Below, in pieces: positions 1-12,200 of a stretch of 64,000 nt of DNA. The stretch is from Dillenia suffruticosa. Lineage: Eukaryota > Streptophyta > Magnoliopsida > Dilleniales > Dilleniaceae. The stretch covers positions 25,411,947 to 25,475,946 of the forward strand of contig JAVTVX010000015.1 in NCBI GenBank assembly GCA_033439265.1. Reading direction: 5' to 3'. The notes below the pieces were generated by a model. That model was not told where the DNA came from and searched no databases. It worked only from the letters and a program-made list of their open reading frames with translations. Position 1 is the stretch's first letter. Every line of letters starts with the position of its first letter. A program made the translations under genes and the position numbers.

Positions 1-201
1 TGCTGCGGTTCATTCCTCTTCCCCTACAGAGCCAGCAGATAAGGGTCCCATGATAGCACCTCCGGTAGTCTTTAATCAAGTTGCCTTGACTCCAGAAATG
101 GTACAACAAATGATTATCTCAGCATTCTCTGCTTGGGCATTCAAGGTACGACTAAACATACTTTTAAACCTTGATTTGTTGACTCTGCGATTTCGAATCA
201 T

Positions 202-1386
202 ATGACCGATACTTCTGATTATTTGCACAATGTTCGACCATATTGTGGTACAGAACATATTCAAATTACGGATGGTAGTTCTCTTCCTATTGCTGTTGTT
301 GGTGATATTGATTCATCTTTTTGTAATGTGTTTGTGTCTCCTAAGCTTTCATCAAGTTTAATTTCAATTGGTCAATTGGTAGATAACAATTGTAACGTGC
401 ATTTTTCTCGTGATGGTTGTCTTGTGCAAGATCAAAGGTCCGGGAAAGTGATCGCGATGGGGCCTAAAGTGGGAAGATTGTCTCCTATACGTTTCCGTAG
501 TCATGGTATTTTTTCTTTGGTTTGTAATACTGTAACTAATCTAAGTGAGATCTGGCATAAACGTTTGGGCCATCCTAATTCACTTGTCTTGTCTCACTTA
601 TTGAAGCATGGATTTTTGGGCAATAAATATCAGTCTTCCTCTTTATTTTTTGATTGCTCTACGTGTAAACTTGCTAAGAGTAAAACTCTACCATTTTCTT
701 CCTCTAGTCATCATGCAGAAAAGTGTTTTAATATTATTCATAGTGATGTTTGGGGTGTTTCTCATGTCCTCTCTCATACAAATCACAAATATTTCATGAC
801 ATTTATTGATGACCCAGTCGGTTTACTTGCATTTATTTTCTTCACTCTAAAACTGAGGTCTTTTCCGTGTTTCAAAGTTTCTTGACATATGTTGAGAATC
901 AATTTTCTACTAGTATTAAAGTCTTGCGATCTGACTCTGGAGGAGAATACATATCAAATGAATTCCAATTTTTTCTTACAACGCAAAGGTATTATTTCCC
1001 AGCGCTCTTGTCTTTATACACCTCAACAGAATAGTGTTGCTGAACGAAAAAATTGACATTTGTTGGATGTCACTCATGCCTTACTACTTGAATCTTCTGT
1101 TCCCCCTCGATTTTGGGTTGAGGTCATGTTTACTACTGTCTATCTGATTAATCGTCTTCCACCTCAAGTCTTGCACTTTGACTTCCTATTTTTTCGTCTC
1201 TACAACACTCATCCTAGTTATCACACACTTCACACTTTTGGGTGCGTCTATTTTGTTCACTTACCATCTACTGAACATCACAAACTTGGTGCCCAAGCTG
1301 TTAAGTGTGCGTTTCTGGGTTACAGTACCACTCAAAAGGGTTTTGTCTATTATGATGCTATTGCTAATCGTCTTCGTACTTCTTGA
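202..1386 (+). pseudogene. copia protease and integrase remnant
   Basis: The open stretch 202-885 holds the protease C-terminal part and the zinc-binding pre-integrase region (IWHKRLGHP near 550-577, followed by a CSTCKLAKS motif). Integrase catalytic context continues as IHSDVWG, FIDD and, in another frame, DSGGEY near 930-950. The frame slips by one base near 811 and again near 980. The open stretch 1060-1386 carries the integrase C-terminal region (FWVEVMFTTVYLINRLPP). In an intact element this enzyme inserts the cDNA into the genome; here it is broken. Confidence 0.85.
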
Positions 1387-1683
1387 AATGTGATTTTCTT
1401 TGAGAATCACTATTTTTTTTAGTTTCATGTGGTTTCTTCTACCACTCCTATACTTCCTCACTTTGATGATGTTCTGTTTCCTATTGAGCGTTTCAAACCA
1501 GGTGTTGTGTATACGAAACGTAAAATCAATTTAACTCCTTGTGACACTCACCCGCCTTCTGAGCCTGTACCTCCGGCGCCTCGACGATCTACACGTATCT
1601 CTCATCTACCAAATCGGTATGGGTTCCCACATACATCTCTTAATGTAACTTTATCGAACATTCCTGTTCCTACTTGTTATTCT

Positions 1684-2454
1684 TAGGCAGCCCAACATGC
1701 ATGCTGGAAACAAGCAATACAAGATGAGCTCCACGCGCTTCAAGAAAATCATACATGGGATATTGTTCCATGTCCTCCAGGTGTTAAACCTATTGGCTGT
1801 AAGTGGGTATATTCTGTGAAATTGAATTCTGATGGTTCTCTTGATCGTTATAAGACTCGGTTGGTTGCTCTTGGCAATAGGTAGGAATATGGGGTGGATT
1901 ACGATGAAACCTTTGCTCCCATAGCCAAAATGACTACTATCCGAACTATTATTGCTATTGCTGCTTCTGAGGGACGGTCACTTCATCAAATAGATGTTAA
2001 AAATGCGTTTCTGCATGGTGATCTTAAAGAGGATATTTTTATGACTCCTCCAGGTTTATTCTCTTCCTCTTCTGGCGTTTGCAAACTTCGACGTTCTCTC
2101 TATGGCTTGAAACAAACACCTCGGGCATGGTTTGAAAAATTTCGTTCTACTTTACTCGGCTTTTCTTTTAACCAAAGCCAGTATGATTCCTCTTTATTCC
2201 TTCACAAAACAGTGGATGGTGTTCTTCTTCTTGTCTATGTTGATGATATTGTTATCACCGGCACAAATAGTGTTTTGATTCAACAGCTTAAACAGCAGCT
2301 CCAATCTTCGTTTCATATGAAGGATCTTGGTTCTCTCCACTGTTTTTTGGGTCTTGAGGTCCGTTTGGATCGGAAGGGTATTTTATTTGCATCAACACAA
2401 ATATACGGAGGATTTGATCTCTTTATTTGGACTGCAATCTGCTTTTCCTATTGA
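1684..2454 (+). pseudogene. copia reverse transcriptase remnant
   Basis: The frame opened by a TAG at 1684 shows the linker to RT, the motif DYDETFAPIAKM near 1900, [22 protein letters not shown], and the catalytic YVDD at 2236-2247. A second TAG lies at about 1882. After about 2400 the frame shifts and the sequence continues into RNase H. The domain copies element RNA into DNA. The catalytic box is kept, but nonsense codons upstream prevent a full product. Confidence 0.88.
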
Positions 2455-2508
2455 CACTCCTCTTGAGGTTAATATGAAATTTAGTCGGGTGATCTTCTTT
2501 CTAATCCT

Positions 2509-3189
2509 ATGGTATATCGTCAGTTGGTAGGAAGTATTAATTATTTAACAATTACACGTCCTAACATTTTTTTCGTTGTTCAGCAAGTCCGTCAGTTTAT
2601 GCATACCCCTCGACACCTTCACTTCGCTGCTATTCGTCGTATCATTCGCTACTTGAAGGGTACTTCTGGTCGTGGCTTATTTTTTCCTGTTGGCTCCTCC
2701 CTTCGTTTACTTGGTTACAGTGATGCTGATTGGGCTAGCTGCCCTGACACCCGACGTTCTGTTACTGGTTGGTGTATGTTTCTTGGCTCTACGCTCATTT
2801 CTTGGAAAAGTAAGAAACAAGCTCAGGTCACCAAATCTTCCAAATATCGTGTTATGTCTACTGCTTGTTCGGAGATTGTTTGGCTTCGCGGTTTATTGGC
2901 TGAAATTGGATTTCCTCAATCCGACCCCACACCTCTTTATGCAAATAATACTAGTGCTATTCAAATTGTTGCTAATCCTGTCTTTCATGAACGTACCAAT
3001 CACATTGAAGTGGATTGTCATTCTATCCGTGAATCTTTTGAAAATAAGGCTATCTCCCTGCCGCATATTACCTCAGAGCTTCAACTGGCTAATATACTTA
3101 CCAAAGCCCTACCTCAACCTCATCACCAGTTTCTCATAAACAAATTGATGCCTCTTGATCAGCTGCATCAATTTGAGGGGAGATGTTAA
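2509..3189 (+). pseudogene. copia RNase H remnant, open to its stop codon
   Basis: A 226-codon open frame starts with YRQLVGSINYLTITRPNI and carries the RNase H signatures YSDADWASCPDTRRS, STACSEIVWLRGLL, the ANNTSAIQ region (family usually DN), and HIEVDCHSIRE. The C-terminus overlaps the purine tract and the first bases of the 3' LTR, as is usual in this lineage. It is the best preserved domain of element 1 but lacks its upstream frame. Confidence 0.88.
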
Positions 3190-3510
3190 TATGAGATTTA
3201 ATCAACAGAACCAATCAAGGAATCAACATCAAATGGAGCAAGTCAATTCGAAAATCAAGAAGATTCCATCAATCTACAAGTAAATTCGGAAATAAAGGGA
3301 TTCCATCAATTAGCTAGTCTATTAGAAAATCAAAGAATTCCATCACTTTGTGTTATCACAACTTGTACATAATTAAACTACCACAAATAGAATATATAGA
3401 TTAGAAATGAGATAAGATCACGATTGTAATTAAAAACTTTCCTAAATTATTTTTTTACAATTTTCTATATATATAGAAAAACAAAGGAAAAGAAACTCGT
3501 TCAGACAAAT
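3184..3510 (+). repeat. 3' LTR of copia element 1 (probably truncated)
   Basis: A purine tract (TTTGAGGGGAGA, 3172-3183) is followed directly by TGTTAATATGAG, the LTR start. A TATA-like stretch (TCTATATATATAG) is near 3463-3475. Similarity to a gag start of another element begins near 3515, so the right end is probably lost. Confidence 0.65.
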
Positions 3511-3517
3511 TGACGGA

Positions 3518-4510
3518 TGGATCCAACCATAAGTGATGCTTGCATGTTCTTAACAACTGCAAAGAAAGTTTGGGACTTTGTTCATCGAACTAATTTGAAA
3601 GCTTGTGATGCAGCCCAAGAGCACAAGATCAAGGTGAAAATAGGTGCAACCAAGCAGGAAAAACAGTGACAGAATATACCAATCGACTGATGAACTTGTG
3701 GCAGGAATTCGATCATTATCAAGTATTTGAGATGAAATGCCTAAATAATGCTGCTATTTTGAAGAATTTTATTAAGACTGGGTGTATGATTTTCTGACTT
3801 GACTCAACTCTGAATTTGATTAGGATAGAGTGCAGACTCTCGGCGAGGAGAAAACACCCTTACCGGAGGAGACAATCACCCTAATTTGGGCAGAAGAAAG
3901 TCTAAGGGGTATAATGCTTGAACCAAAAAAAAACTCTACAAAGATCAGCCTTGCTATTAAAGACCGAACAACTTCAGATACAAGAAAGAGGAAAGGCAGA
4001 CCTATCAAGATCCTCGGGGAGAGACACAGTGGAGAGATAAAAGGGATAATTTGTGGTGCATCAACTCCAAAAAGCCAAGGCACACCTAGGAAAATTGCTG
4101 GAAGTTGAATGGAAAACCACCAAGCAGAGAATGGGGAAACCGAGGAGGGCAGCAGAAATCACAAGGAAGGCAATAGAGATCTCAAGTTCATTTGACTGAG
4201 CAAACCACTCAAAAAGAAGGACAGGAGAAAGGGGGCTCAATAGTGAGGAGATCAAGGGACTTAGAGACCTATTAGGATCACCTGAGAAGAACATAGGTAC
4301 ATGTTCATTGGCACTTTTGGGTAAGACTCCATTTTCCTTTGGTTTACATGCCTCATATAAGTGTTTTACCAACTCTTTGATAGTTGACTCAGAAGCCACC
4401 GATCACATAACCCACAACTCACAATATTTCAAAACTCACGCTCCATGCCCTAGTAATAGAAAAATAGTAATAACAAATGGTTCTCTAGCTACAATTGCAT
4501 GATTAAGAGA
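3518..4510 (+). pseudogene. copia gag and protease remnant
   Basis: The start resembles the UBN2-type gag of plant copia elements, then quickly loses its frame (stops near 3667 and after). An Arg/Lys-rich stretch follows. The protease active-site region VDSEATDHIT is readable inside 4308-4502, with Glu in place of the usual Gly after DS. No zinc knuckle could be read. Confidence 0.6.
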
Positions 4511-4833
4511 CATTTATGTGACACTTTCTATGATAGTTTAAGATGTCATCCATGACAAAAACTAACAACAAATTTTGTTTAAATTCAAAAGCTTACAAAA
4601 GATCTAAAATGTTGTTGATTATTTTATCCTTCCTATAGTAATTTTTTAGGACTAGGGCTCGAGGAGGAAGATTGGACTTGCTAAGAAAAGGAACGGTCTC
4701 TATTATCCACCAAGTCCCTCAATTAGAGTTATCAATAATCTGTTCTTATCATTTTTTTAGTTCTTCCAACAAAGATGTTATTTGGCTTTACCACCTTCAT
4801 CTTGGTCATCCATTTTTTTGAATTTTAAATGCC

Positions 4834-5595
4834 ATGTTTCCTTCTTTGTTTAAAGGATTGAGTATTAAAGACTTTCATTGTGACATTTGTGAGCTTACAA
4901 AACATACTCATATACCCTTCTTTATTAGTAATAAAAGAAATTCACATTCTTTTGATTTGATTCACAAAGACATTTGGGGACTATCCAAAATTTCAAATAT
5001 TTCAGAGTCTCGTTGCTTTGTTTCTTTAATTGATGATCGTACCAAAGTTACATGGATATTTTTCTGTAAACCAAAATTTGATGTGAGTGGTGTCATCCCA
5101 TTCCATGATTCAGAACCAATTTGAGGTAAAGATCAAAAGTTTCAGGTTTGATAATGCAAAAGACTACTTCAACCAAAATTTGTCCCCTTACTTCCAAAAA
5201 AATAAAATAAAAAATAAAAAATAAAAAATATTATCCATGAATCATCTTGTAAAAACACACCACAACAGAATGGGATCACATAGAAAAAAAATGGCCATTT
5301 ATTTAACACTACCCAGGCATTGTTATTTCAAGGGAATGTTCCTAAATCTTATTGGTGATAAATTGTTCTTAGTGCAACATACTTGATAAATAGATTACCA
5401 TCACAAACATTAAATTTCAAAACTCCCATAGAAGTCTTTGCCAAGTTTTATCCATATTTTAGAACGTCAAATGGTCCAACACCTAGAGTCCTTGGTTGTA
5501 CTTCTTTTGTTCATGTTCACAACCAACATAAAAGAAGATTAGATCACAAAGAAATTGTGTGTTTTTTGGTTATTCATCCACACAAAAGGGTATAA
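4834..5595 (+). pseudogene. copia integrase remnant
   Basis: 4834-5124 shows CDICELTKHTHIPF, LIHKDIWGLSKI and SLIDDRTKVTWIFF, the zinc-binding and first catalytic Asp regions. 5383-5595 shows the distal integrase part (INRLPSQTLNFKTPIEV, LGCTSFVH). Between them lies an A-rich low-complexity stretch (about 5196-5230) and the frame is lost. Confidence 0.75.
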
Positions 5596-6289
5596 GTGTT
5601 ACCACCCCCCTTTTAGGAAATTCTACACATCTACAACTATCAGTTTTGTTGAGAATAAACCATAATTTTCATAGTCTTATCTTCAGGGGGAGATTACACA
5701 CATAGATGATAAAAACCTTAGTGATCTTGGTCCTTTGGTTCTCTTGATATTCCTTACCTAATCCCATCTTCTTATACTAATAAACAGATTGAGTCAATGT
5801 CCACTCTAGCATTTATCTCAGAACCTGTATCCACTCCAGAGACAATTCCCAAATCTATGTCCATTCCCACAACTGTTTGAATTTATAACTCTAGTAGGTT
5901 TCCTCAGATATATTCGAGCAAACCAGCAATTCCTAACCTGACGAAAATCCAAGATGGCAATCCAAATTCTAAAAATGAAAACATGGTAAGCTCTGAACCC
6001 TCCTTGCATAGACACTCTACTGAAAGACAAAAAAATGATTCCGATTTTCCTGTTGCTACTAGAAAAGGTAGCCAAGAATGCACATAGCAACCCTTATACC
6101 CTTTGTCACACTATGTCTCCCTTAAAACATTTGTCACCACTTTAGGAAAAATTCATTGTAAGCTTAAACACTATCTCCATCCCAAACACCCTTATCTTAG
6201 GCATTGTCAAAAACCGAACCATGACAAAAGCAATGGCTACTCTAGGAAAAAACAAGACTTGAGAAATTGTTCACAAGCCCAAAGGGAAG

Positions 6290-7625
6290 AATCCAGTTGG
6301 TTGCAAATGGGTCTTTACTCTAAAATACAAGGCTGATTGTTCTCTCGAAAGGTATAATGGAAGATTGGTGACTTAAAGCTATACTCAAACATATGGAATC
6401 AATTATGGAGAGACATTTACTTCAATTGCAAAGATGAACATTGTAGGAATCCTACAATTCTCAGCAACATATTTCAATTGACAGATTCAACAATACGATG
6501 TGAAGAACGCCTTTTTGCATGGAGACTTGGAAGAAGAAATTTACATGAGCATCCCACTGGGTTTTGAAGGAAAAGAAACAGCCAATAAAGTGTAGTTTGA
6601 GAAAAGTTTTATACAGGTTTAAGCAGAAAGAGCCAGCTTCAGAAGATTTGATAGGGTAATGAAGGCAACTGGATATAGACACAGCCAAGGAGATCATACT
6701 CCTTTCATCAAACATTCAGCAACATGGGGGATGGCATTGCTTCTTGTACACATCGATGATATCATTGTCACCGGAAATGATGAGGAGGAGAAACAAGCAT
6801 TAAAGTAGTGTTTGATTAGAGAAATTGAGATCAAGGAGCTAGAATGACTAAAATAATTTCTTGGAATCAAAGTTTCTTACTTGAGATAGGGAATATTCAT
6901 GTCACAACAAAAGTATGTGATGGATCTCATAAGGGAAACAGGAAAACTAGCTTGTAAGCCAATAGCTACACCTATTGAGCCAAATAAAAAACTTTGGGAG
7001 GCAAAAGAAGAACCAACCATTGATAAGGAGATGTATCAAAGGTTAGTGGAAAAACTGATCTATCTTGCTCATACTCGACCAAACATAGCATATTCAATAG
7101 GTGTGATCAGACAGTTCATGCATGATCCAAGGGAATCACACCTACAAGCTGTTTATTAGGTATTACACTACTTAAGAATCTATCTGAGAAAAGGAGTTCT
7201 ATTCAAAAGAAACAATGTCTTCACACAGGAAGCCTAGATGGATGCAGACTATGCAAGATCTACAGTTGATAGAAGATCAACATATAGCTATTACACATTT
7301 CTTGGTGGCAATTTGGTAACTTGGAGAAGCAAAAAAACAGAATGTGGTGGCAAGGTTTAGTGCAAAATCAGAGTTCAAGGCACTGACTCAAGGATTGTGC
7401 GAATTGTTATGGCTCAAGATCATTCTAAATGATTTGAGGATCAAATGGGAAGGACCTATGAAGCACTACTGTGACAATAAATCAGCAATTAACATTGCTC
7501 ATAACCCCGTACAACATGATAGGACAAAGCATACACAGATCGACAGACACTTTATCAAGGAAAAACTAGAAGAGGGATCAGTCTGCATGCCTTATGTTAA
7601 ACCACGGCCACAAACAACATTCTAA
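6290..7625 (+). pseudogene. copia reverse transcriptase and RNase H remnant
   Basis: RT motifs occur in several frames from about 6290; the catalytic box reads HIDD (family YVDD) near 6750. 6899-7159 continues RT into RNase H (YLAHTRPNIAYSIGVIRQFM) and ends at a TAG at 7157. RNase H resumes to 7625 with YCDNKSAINIAHNPVQHDR and the conserved HIKE-type region. The last codons (after about 7600) depart from the family, and no purine tract or LTR follows. Confidence 0.8.
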
Positions 7626-8993
7626 CCACTCTCCTCTTTGTTGTACAAGCCATCACTGCACTCCTTAAGGTATCCATGTTAGGACAACAACTTATAAAGA
7701 ACCTTTATAACAATATAAGCCATATCTTAAGGTATCCATACTCTGATCACACGGTGGCTAAAATTTCAAAGAGAGCAAATGTACCATCTCTTCAAACACT
7801 AAGGCAAAACACCCCATAATATATTTGATTGGATTGACATCACCTCCAGAAAGAAAGTATCCTTTTTAATTTTTCATTCTCCATTGCTTATTAATTTTTG
7901 ATAAACAATAAAAGTTGTTCAAAATGCTATTTGTTTCATTTTCAGCTACTATGTTCATCTCAATAACCTACACTATCCAATATTGAACCTTGTGTATAGT
8001 TAGAGGCATGTTTGGCAACAATATAATTCCAACAAAAAATTATCTATACATCCAATGATTCCAAATTACATAAAGAAGTCCAAATTCCTGCACCTGATCA
8101 TATTTCACTTCGTTCTTTTAAAAAATGAATACAAATTTCTCCTTAGTTTTAAGGTCATAACAATTAACAATATATAGACTTCCAAATGAAAAGGAAAATC
8201 CTCAAGAAGGTCAAAGGTTTTCACGTGTAGTTTCTAATTATCCACTGGAATATCTCCATAGGAATTCATCAACTACACCATTACCACACTGCTATTAATG
8301 GACTTCCTTCGCCGCTACTATTATTACCATCTTTTCATAGGGACAAATGTGTGATGGGGTGAGAGAGGATAGGTTACTCATCCTCAGGATATCTCAGACA
8401 TGTGATATCTGTATGCTAGCCAACTACAACCATCACCCCCTGCTGAACTTTCTTTTCACTTTTGTGTGTTCATGTTAACTCAAATACATTGTCTTAACTT
8501 GACCCAACTGTTATGAGGAAGTTCATAACAACTTCCCGAAAATTTATTGAAAGCAAAGATTGAAAATTACAACATTTTTTACAACAAGAATTCAGTCCTA
8601 AAGGAATGCTAAGAATGTTTGATTTTCTATTAATTAGTCAAGCTAAAAAATAAAGGACAAATAAACTAATTTACATGTTAAAATAAAAACAACAAGCAAT
8701 TTAATCTGTAAGATAAAATTAAAGATCCATACTTCATAAAAATCAAAGTTTTTTAAAATATTTCCATTTAAATTTATGTTTATAGATACTTTAATGGAAA
8801 ATTCATGGTCTTAGAACTAGGATGGGTGAAGCATACACTCATGGCTTGACAATTTCATGTTGAATAGCATCTAAAACTCCAGAGAGAGAGAGAGAGAATG
8901 AGACCACTAATCATGAGCATTAATTACTTTTTTGCCTTTCATGTGATATAACATTGTTTTTCAAAATATAGCGTAAAATGTCGAGAATCAAAC
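7626..8993. other. no gene seen; presumed ARC5 intron 4
   Basis: AT-rich unique-looking sequence between copia element 2 and ARC5 exon 4. It contains a short (GA)n tract near 8881-8896. I searched by eye on the - strand for the next ARC5 exon (the stretch after the NDEFKQ region) and did not find it. Confidence 0.5.
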
Positions 8994-9215
8994 CTGTTTA
9001 AACTCATCATTTGACCTATAAACCGCATCACGTCCCGAACCTACCCTTCCAGATGGGACAGAAGTGAAAAAGGGAGATTCACCCAATATGAGTCCATCAA
9101 GTGTATTTGCAGGCGGGGAGAGAAAAACTTCCACATCAGAAGCACAGGCAAATTGAGGTATTTTGGTGTCGAGCTTGGTTGATACAATCACTGTCCTTGA
9201 AAGCTCAGGATCAAT
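8994..9215 (-). CDS. ARC5: ARC5 coding exon 4
   Basis: 74 codons, IDPELSRTVIVSTKLD to SNDEFKQ, with the G4 motif TKLD. Acceptor TTAG|ATTGAT and donor CAG|GTTTGA. It is separated from exon 3 by a 3678-nt intron enlarged by two nested LTR elements. The donor is intact, which argues that the gene continued to the left. Confidence 0.9.
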
Positions 9216-12200
9216 CTAATTCAGCAAAGTGCCAAACATCTATTAGTACAAGAATACTTAAGAAAGACATGAGCATAAGGAGAAACATGGTATAAAAATC
9301 AGAATGTCAAGGCAGCTTGAATTTTTCAACTAAGCTACATCAAGGTAAAAGCTCAAAGGTCTCATCATGTTAAAGAAAGCAAAAGTTCAAATAATAACAA
9401 TAAATTTTGCTCTAATTTTTTATCATTAGAATGGGTAATAATAGTGTTGAATAAGATTTCTAATTGTTCTCAATTTTCTTACTCAATTTCTCCTTGTTCT
9501 GGAAATGAAACATTGATGCAGAACATCAAACCGATGCCAATTAGGAAGAGTTGGCCAATTGATTTCTTAGAGGGCATGATAGTTTATTTTAGGAGTCTTA
9601 TTAAATGGAAAATTCTTACTTCTCAATAATTATTATTTAGAAAGTATTTTGATTTTAAAATTTCTTTTGGTCTTAAAAATATTTGTTTAGTAGGTTTCTG
9701 ATATGAGCCTTAATACAAGAACTAATCAACGGATACACTGCAAAGAATTCGTCTCTTCCCTTGCTAGAGTTTTCCCTCTCTTAGACCCTAAATTTGACAG
9801 CTGGGAACTTGTTCCCAAACAAGTTTCCTACCACTCTTTTTTTATGAAAATTAAACTTGTCTCTTTTGATCACATTCTCTTTAAATAGAGAAAATGAGGG
9901 TTTAAAATAAATTAAAATTCTTACTTAAAATAAATCCATAAAATTATTCCTAATACAAAAGATATCCAAAACTAAGATAACTACAAATTTTAAAAAAATT
10001 GTTATCAACTAAGATAAGAAAACTGCTATTTTCCTAAAATTCTTCCTTTTTACTAATTTCTAAATATTTTTTTAAAATAATTGTTTCCAATGATATGCAT
10101 ATCATTGCTCCCCTCGTGGGCAAAGAGCTTGTCCCCAAACTCGAATCAAAAGGGGTCTTCTCAAGTCTTCAAGAACTCCCAAGAACCCTCCTCCTTCATC
10201 CTCTTCTTTGGACTTCCAAGAATTTTCCTTTCCTGTAGATTTAGAATCATCCTGACATACTTTCATAATAATATACTGCACTTATGGACAGGCAATCACT
10301 TGCATGGCCAAATCATTGACCAGCTCCCTGAAGATATTGCCATGAGAGACAAAATCTGTCTAATAGTTCACTTCTAATAAGACACCAATTTGCTGTAATG
10401 AATGCATGAGCCAATTCTCCCTTCAGCAGTAGCCTTGCTTGCTTTCTTTTCTGCTCTTGCTAGGTCTTTCTTTGAATTGCTCCCGATCTTTAAAACTACA
10501 CCTAAAGAAGGAAGTGAGCCAACATTGGAATCATAAACTTCAAAAACTGCAAATTCTTTGATTACCATGTTTTGATCCCTAGTGGAACAACTAGAATTCA
10601 GATTCTTTCTATATGCAATACAAGCTACATGGACCTCCTCCAAAGAAAGATCAGTATCTTGGGGGCTGGACATATTCACTCCAGGATTCATGGCTCCACT
10701 GTTTCTCACATTCTTAGATATGTTCTCCACAAAAGACCTCTGACCATCAACAATTGAAAGCTGAAGATCTTGTCCAAACTTATTATGTTCATAGCTATTT
10801 AAGTCAGGGTACTTTCTAGGAAAGACAGTCCCTCCTTCCGGTAAACTACTTTCCTCCCCTTGGTGTGCAACGATGTGGCTGCCACTTCTTACCTCTTCAA
10901 CCTTGCTGCACCCCTACAGCTCTCACCAAAGCCCTTCCATCTACAAGATCAGTGCAGTCTGTTGTTGCTGCAGCAACTTCTACTGGAGTTCCTCCACCCA
11001 AGCCAGTTGTTGCTCCATTTGCTACTCAAATTCCCCCATGAATCTTTCCATCTGGCTAAACCATTTTGTAGATTTTTCCATGATGGCTAACCCTGACACC
11101 AAATTGATTTGAGCTCTAGTACAGGATTTAGTCAATAGATACTCTGTAGAGAATTTTTGTCTTCCCTTGTTAGACTTTTCCCTCTCTTAGAAGCTAGGTT
11201 TGACGGCTGGGAACTTATTCCTAACAAGTTTCCTACCACTCTTTTTCTTATGAAAATTAGATTTAACTTTTTATTGGTCATACCCTTTTTAAATAAAAGA
11301 AAATAAATCCTTAATATCATTCCTAATATAAAGGATTTCCAAACTAAGATAGCTACTGATTTTAAAAAAATTACTGTCAACTAAAATAAGAAAACTACTA
11401 TTTTTTCCGGAATCCTTCCTTCTTACTAAGTCCTATATGTTTTTCTAGAATAATTCTTCAATTTCTTTTGGTTTTAGGAATTATTTGCTTAGAACATTTT
11501 CTAATTCTAATAGAAATATATTGTCTCTTCACTTTATAGATAAGGGATCTCTCTTATTGATACAAATGATTCCTGTACTTGTGTTTTTCTCTCTAAATTT
11601 CTAGATTCAAACTTCTTTATTCATAAGGTATAGTCAAGTGTTAGTCCCTTATCATTGCCCATCTCCACATGTCAGCTAACCAATTCTAAATGGCAGCGGT
11701 TCTCATGATGAAGATTAGAGAGCTGACACCTCTCAATTGCAAGATCAAAGGAGGCATTGAAGCCTTTGGAGCAACAAATGGATCTCAAATTCAAGCAAAT
11801 GGAACAATGTTTAAAAATAAAAAATAAAAAATAAAAAATAAAACTGTTGAATGACTTGACGCACTAAGTATTGATTACAAAAGAAATAGGGAACATGACC
11901 GGTTTTGGGCCGAAGATCACTTTGCTCGTAAAGGGCCTATTCGCAAAAGTGTTCATCAACCCCAGCATAGAGTCTACCTGAAAACTTGAAGACTGTAGCA
12001 AACAAGATGATTACTTAGCCGACTAGAGGAGGAATGACGGATTTGGAAGTGTTTTAGTTTAAGGAATTCTTTTGGTCTTGAGAATTATTTGCTCGGTAGA
12101 TTTATTTTATTTAAAAAAAATTATTTGTTTAATAGGTTTTCTAATTATAGTAAAAGTATATTGTGTTTTCCCCTCTATAAATAGGGAGTCTCTTTTCATT

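Larger units (their letters stand above)
1..3510 (+). mobile_element. Ty1/copia retrotransposon 1, 5'-truncated by window edge, degenerate
   Basis: Domain order is gag end, protease, integrase, reverse transcriptase, RNase H, purine tract, LTR, which is the copia order (integrase before RT). The gag C-terminus is readable in frame 2 at about 2-147. A protease site reads VDSAISNHMT near 181, where the family has DSGA. The frame is broken by a frameshift near 811 in the integrase and by nonsense codons such as TGA near 1053 and 1384, and TAG at 1684 and 1882, most of which fall where CGA or CAG would be expected. The 3' LTR begins at 3184 and seems cut near 3510, where element 2 starts. The element is antisense to ARC5. 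It cannot encode a working polyprotein. Confidence 0.9.
3515..7625 (+). mobile_element. Ty1/copia retrotransposon 2, degenerate, no LTRs recognised
   Basis: A gag start (MDPTISDACMFLTTAKKVWD, near 3518) is followed by protease (IVDSEATDHIT near 4380; the family has DSGA), pre-integrase and integrase pieces (4834-5124 and 5383-5595), RT pieces from about 6290 ([37 protein letters not shown] near 6750), and RNase H (6899-7625). All parts are on the + strand and in copia order but split by many stops and shifts. No LTR is found at either end, so the copy is truncated or its ends have decayed. It lies antisense to ARC5. Confidence 0.85.
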
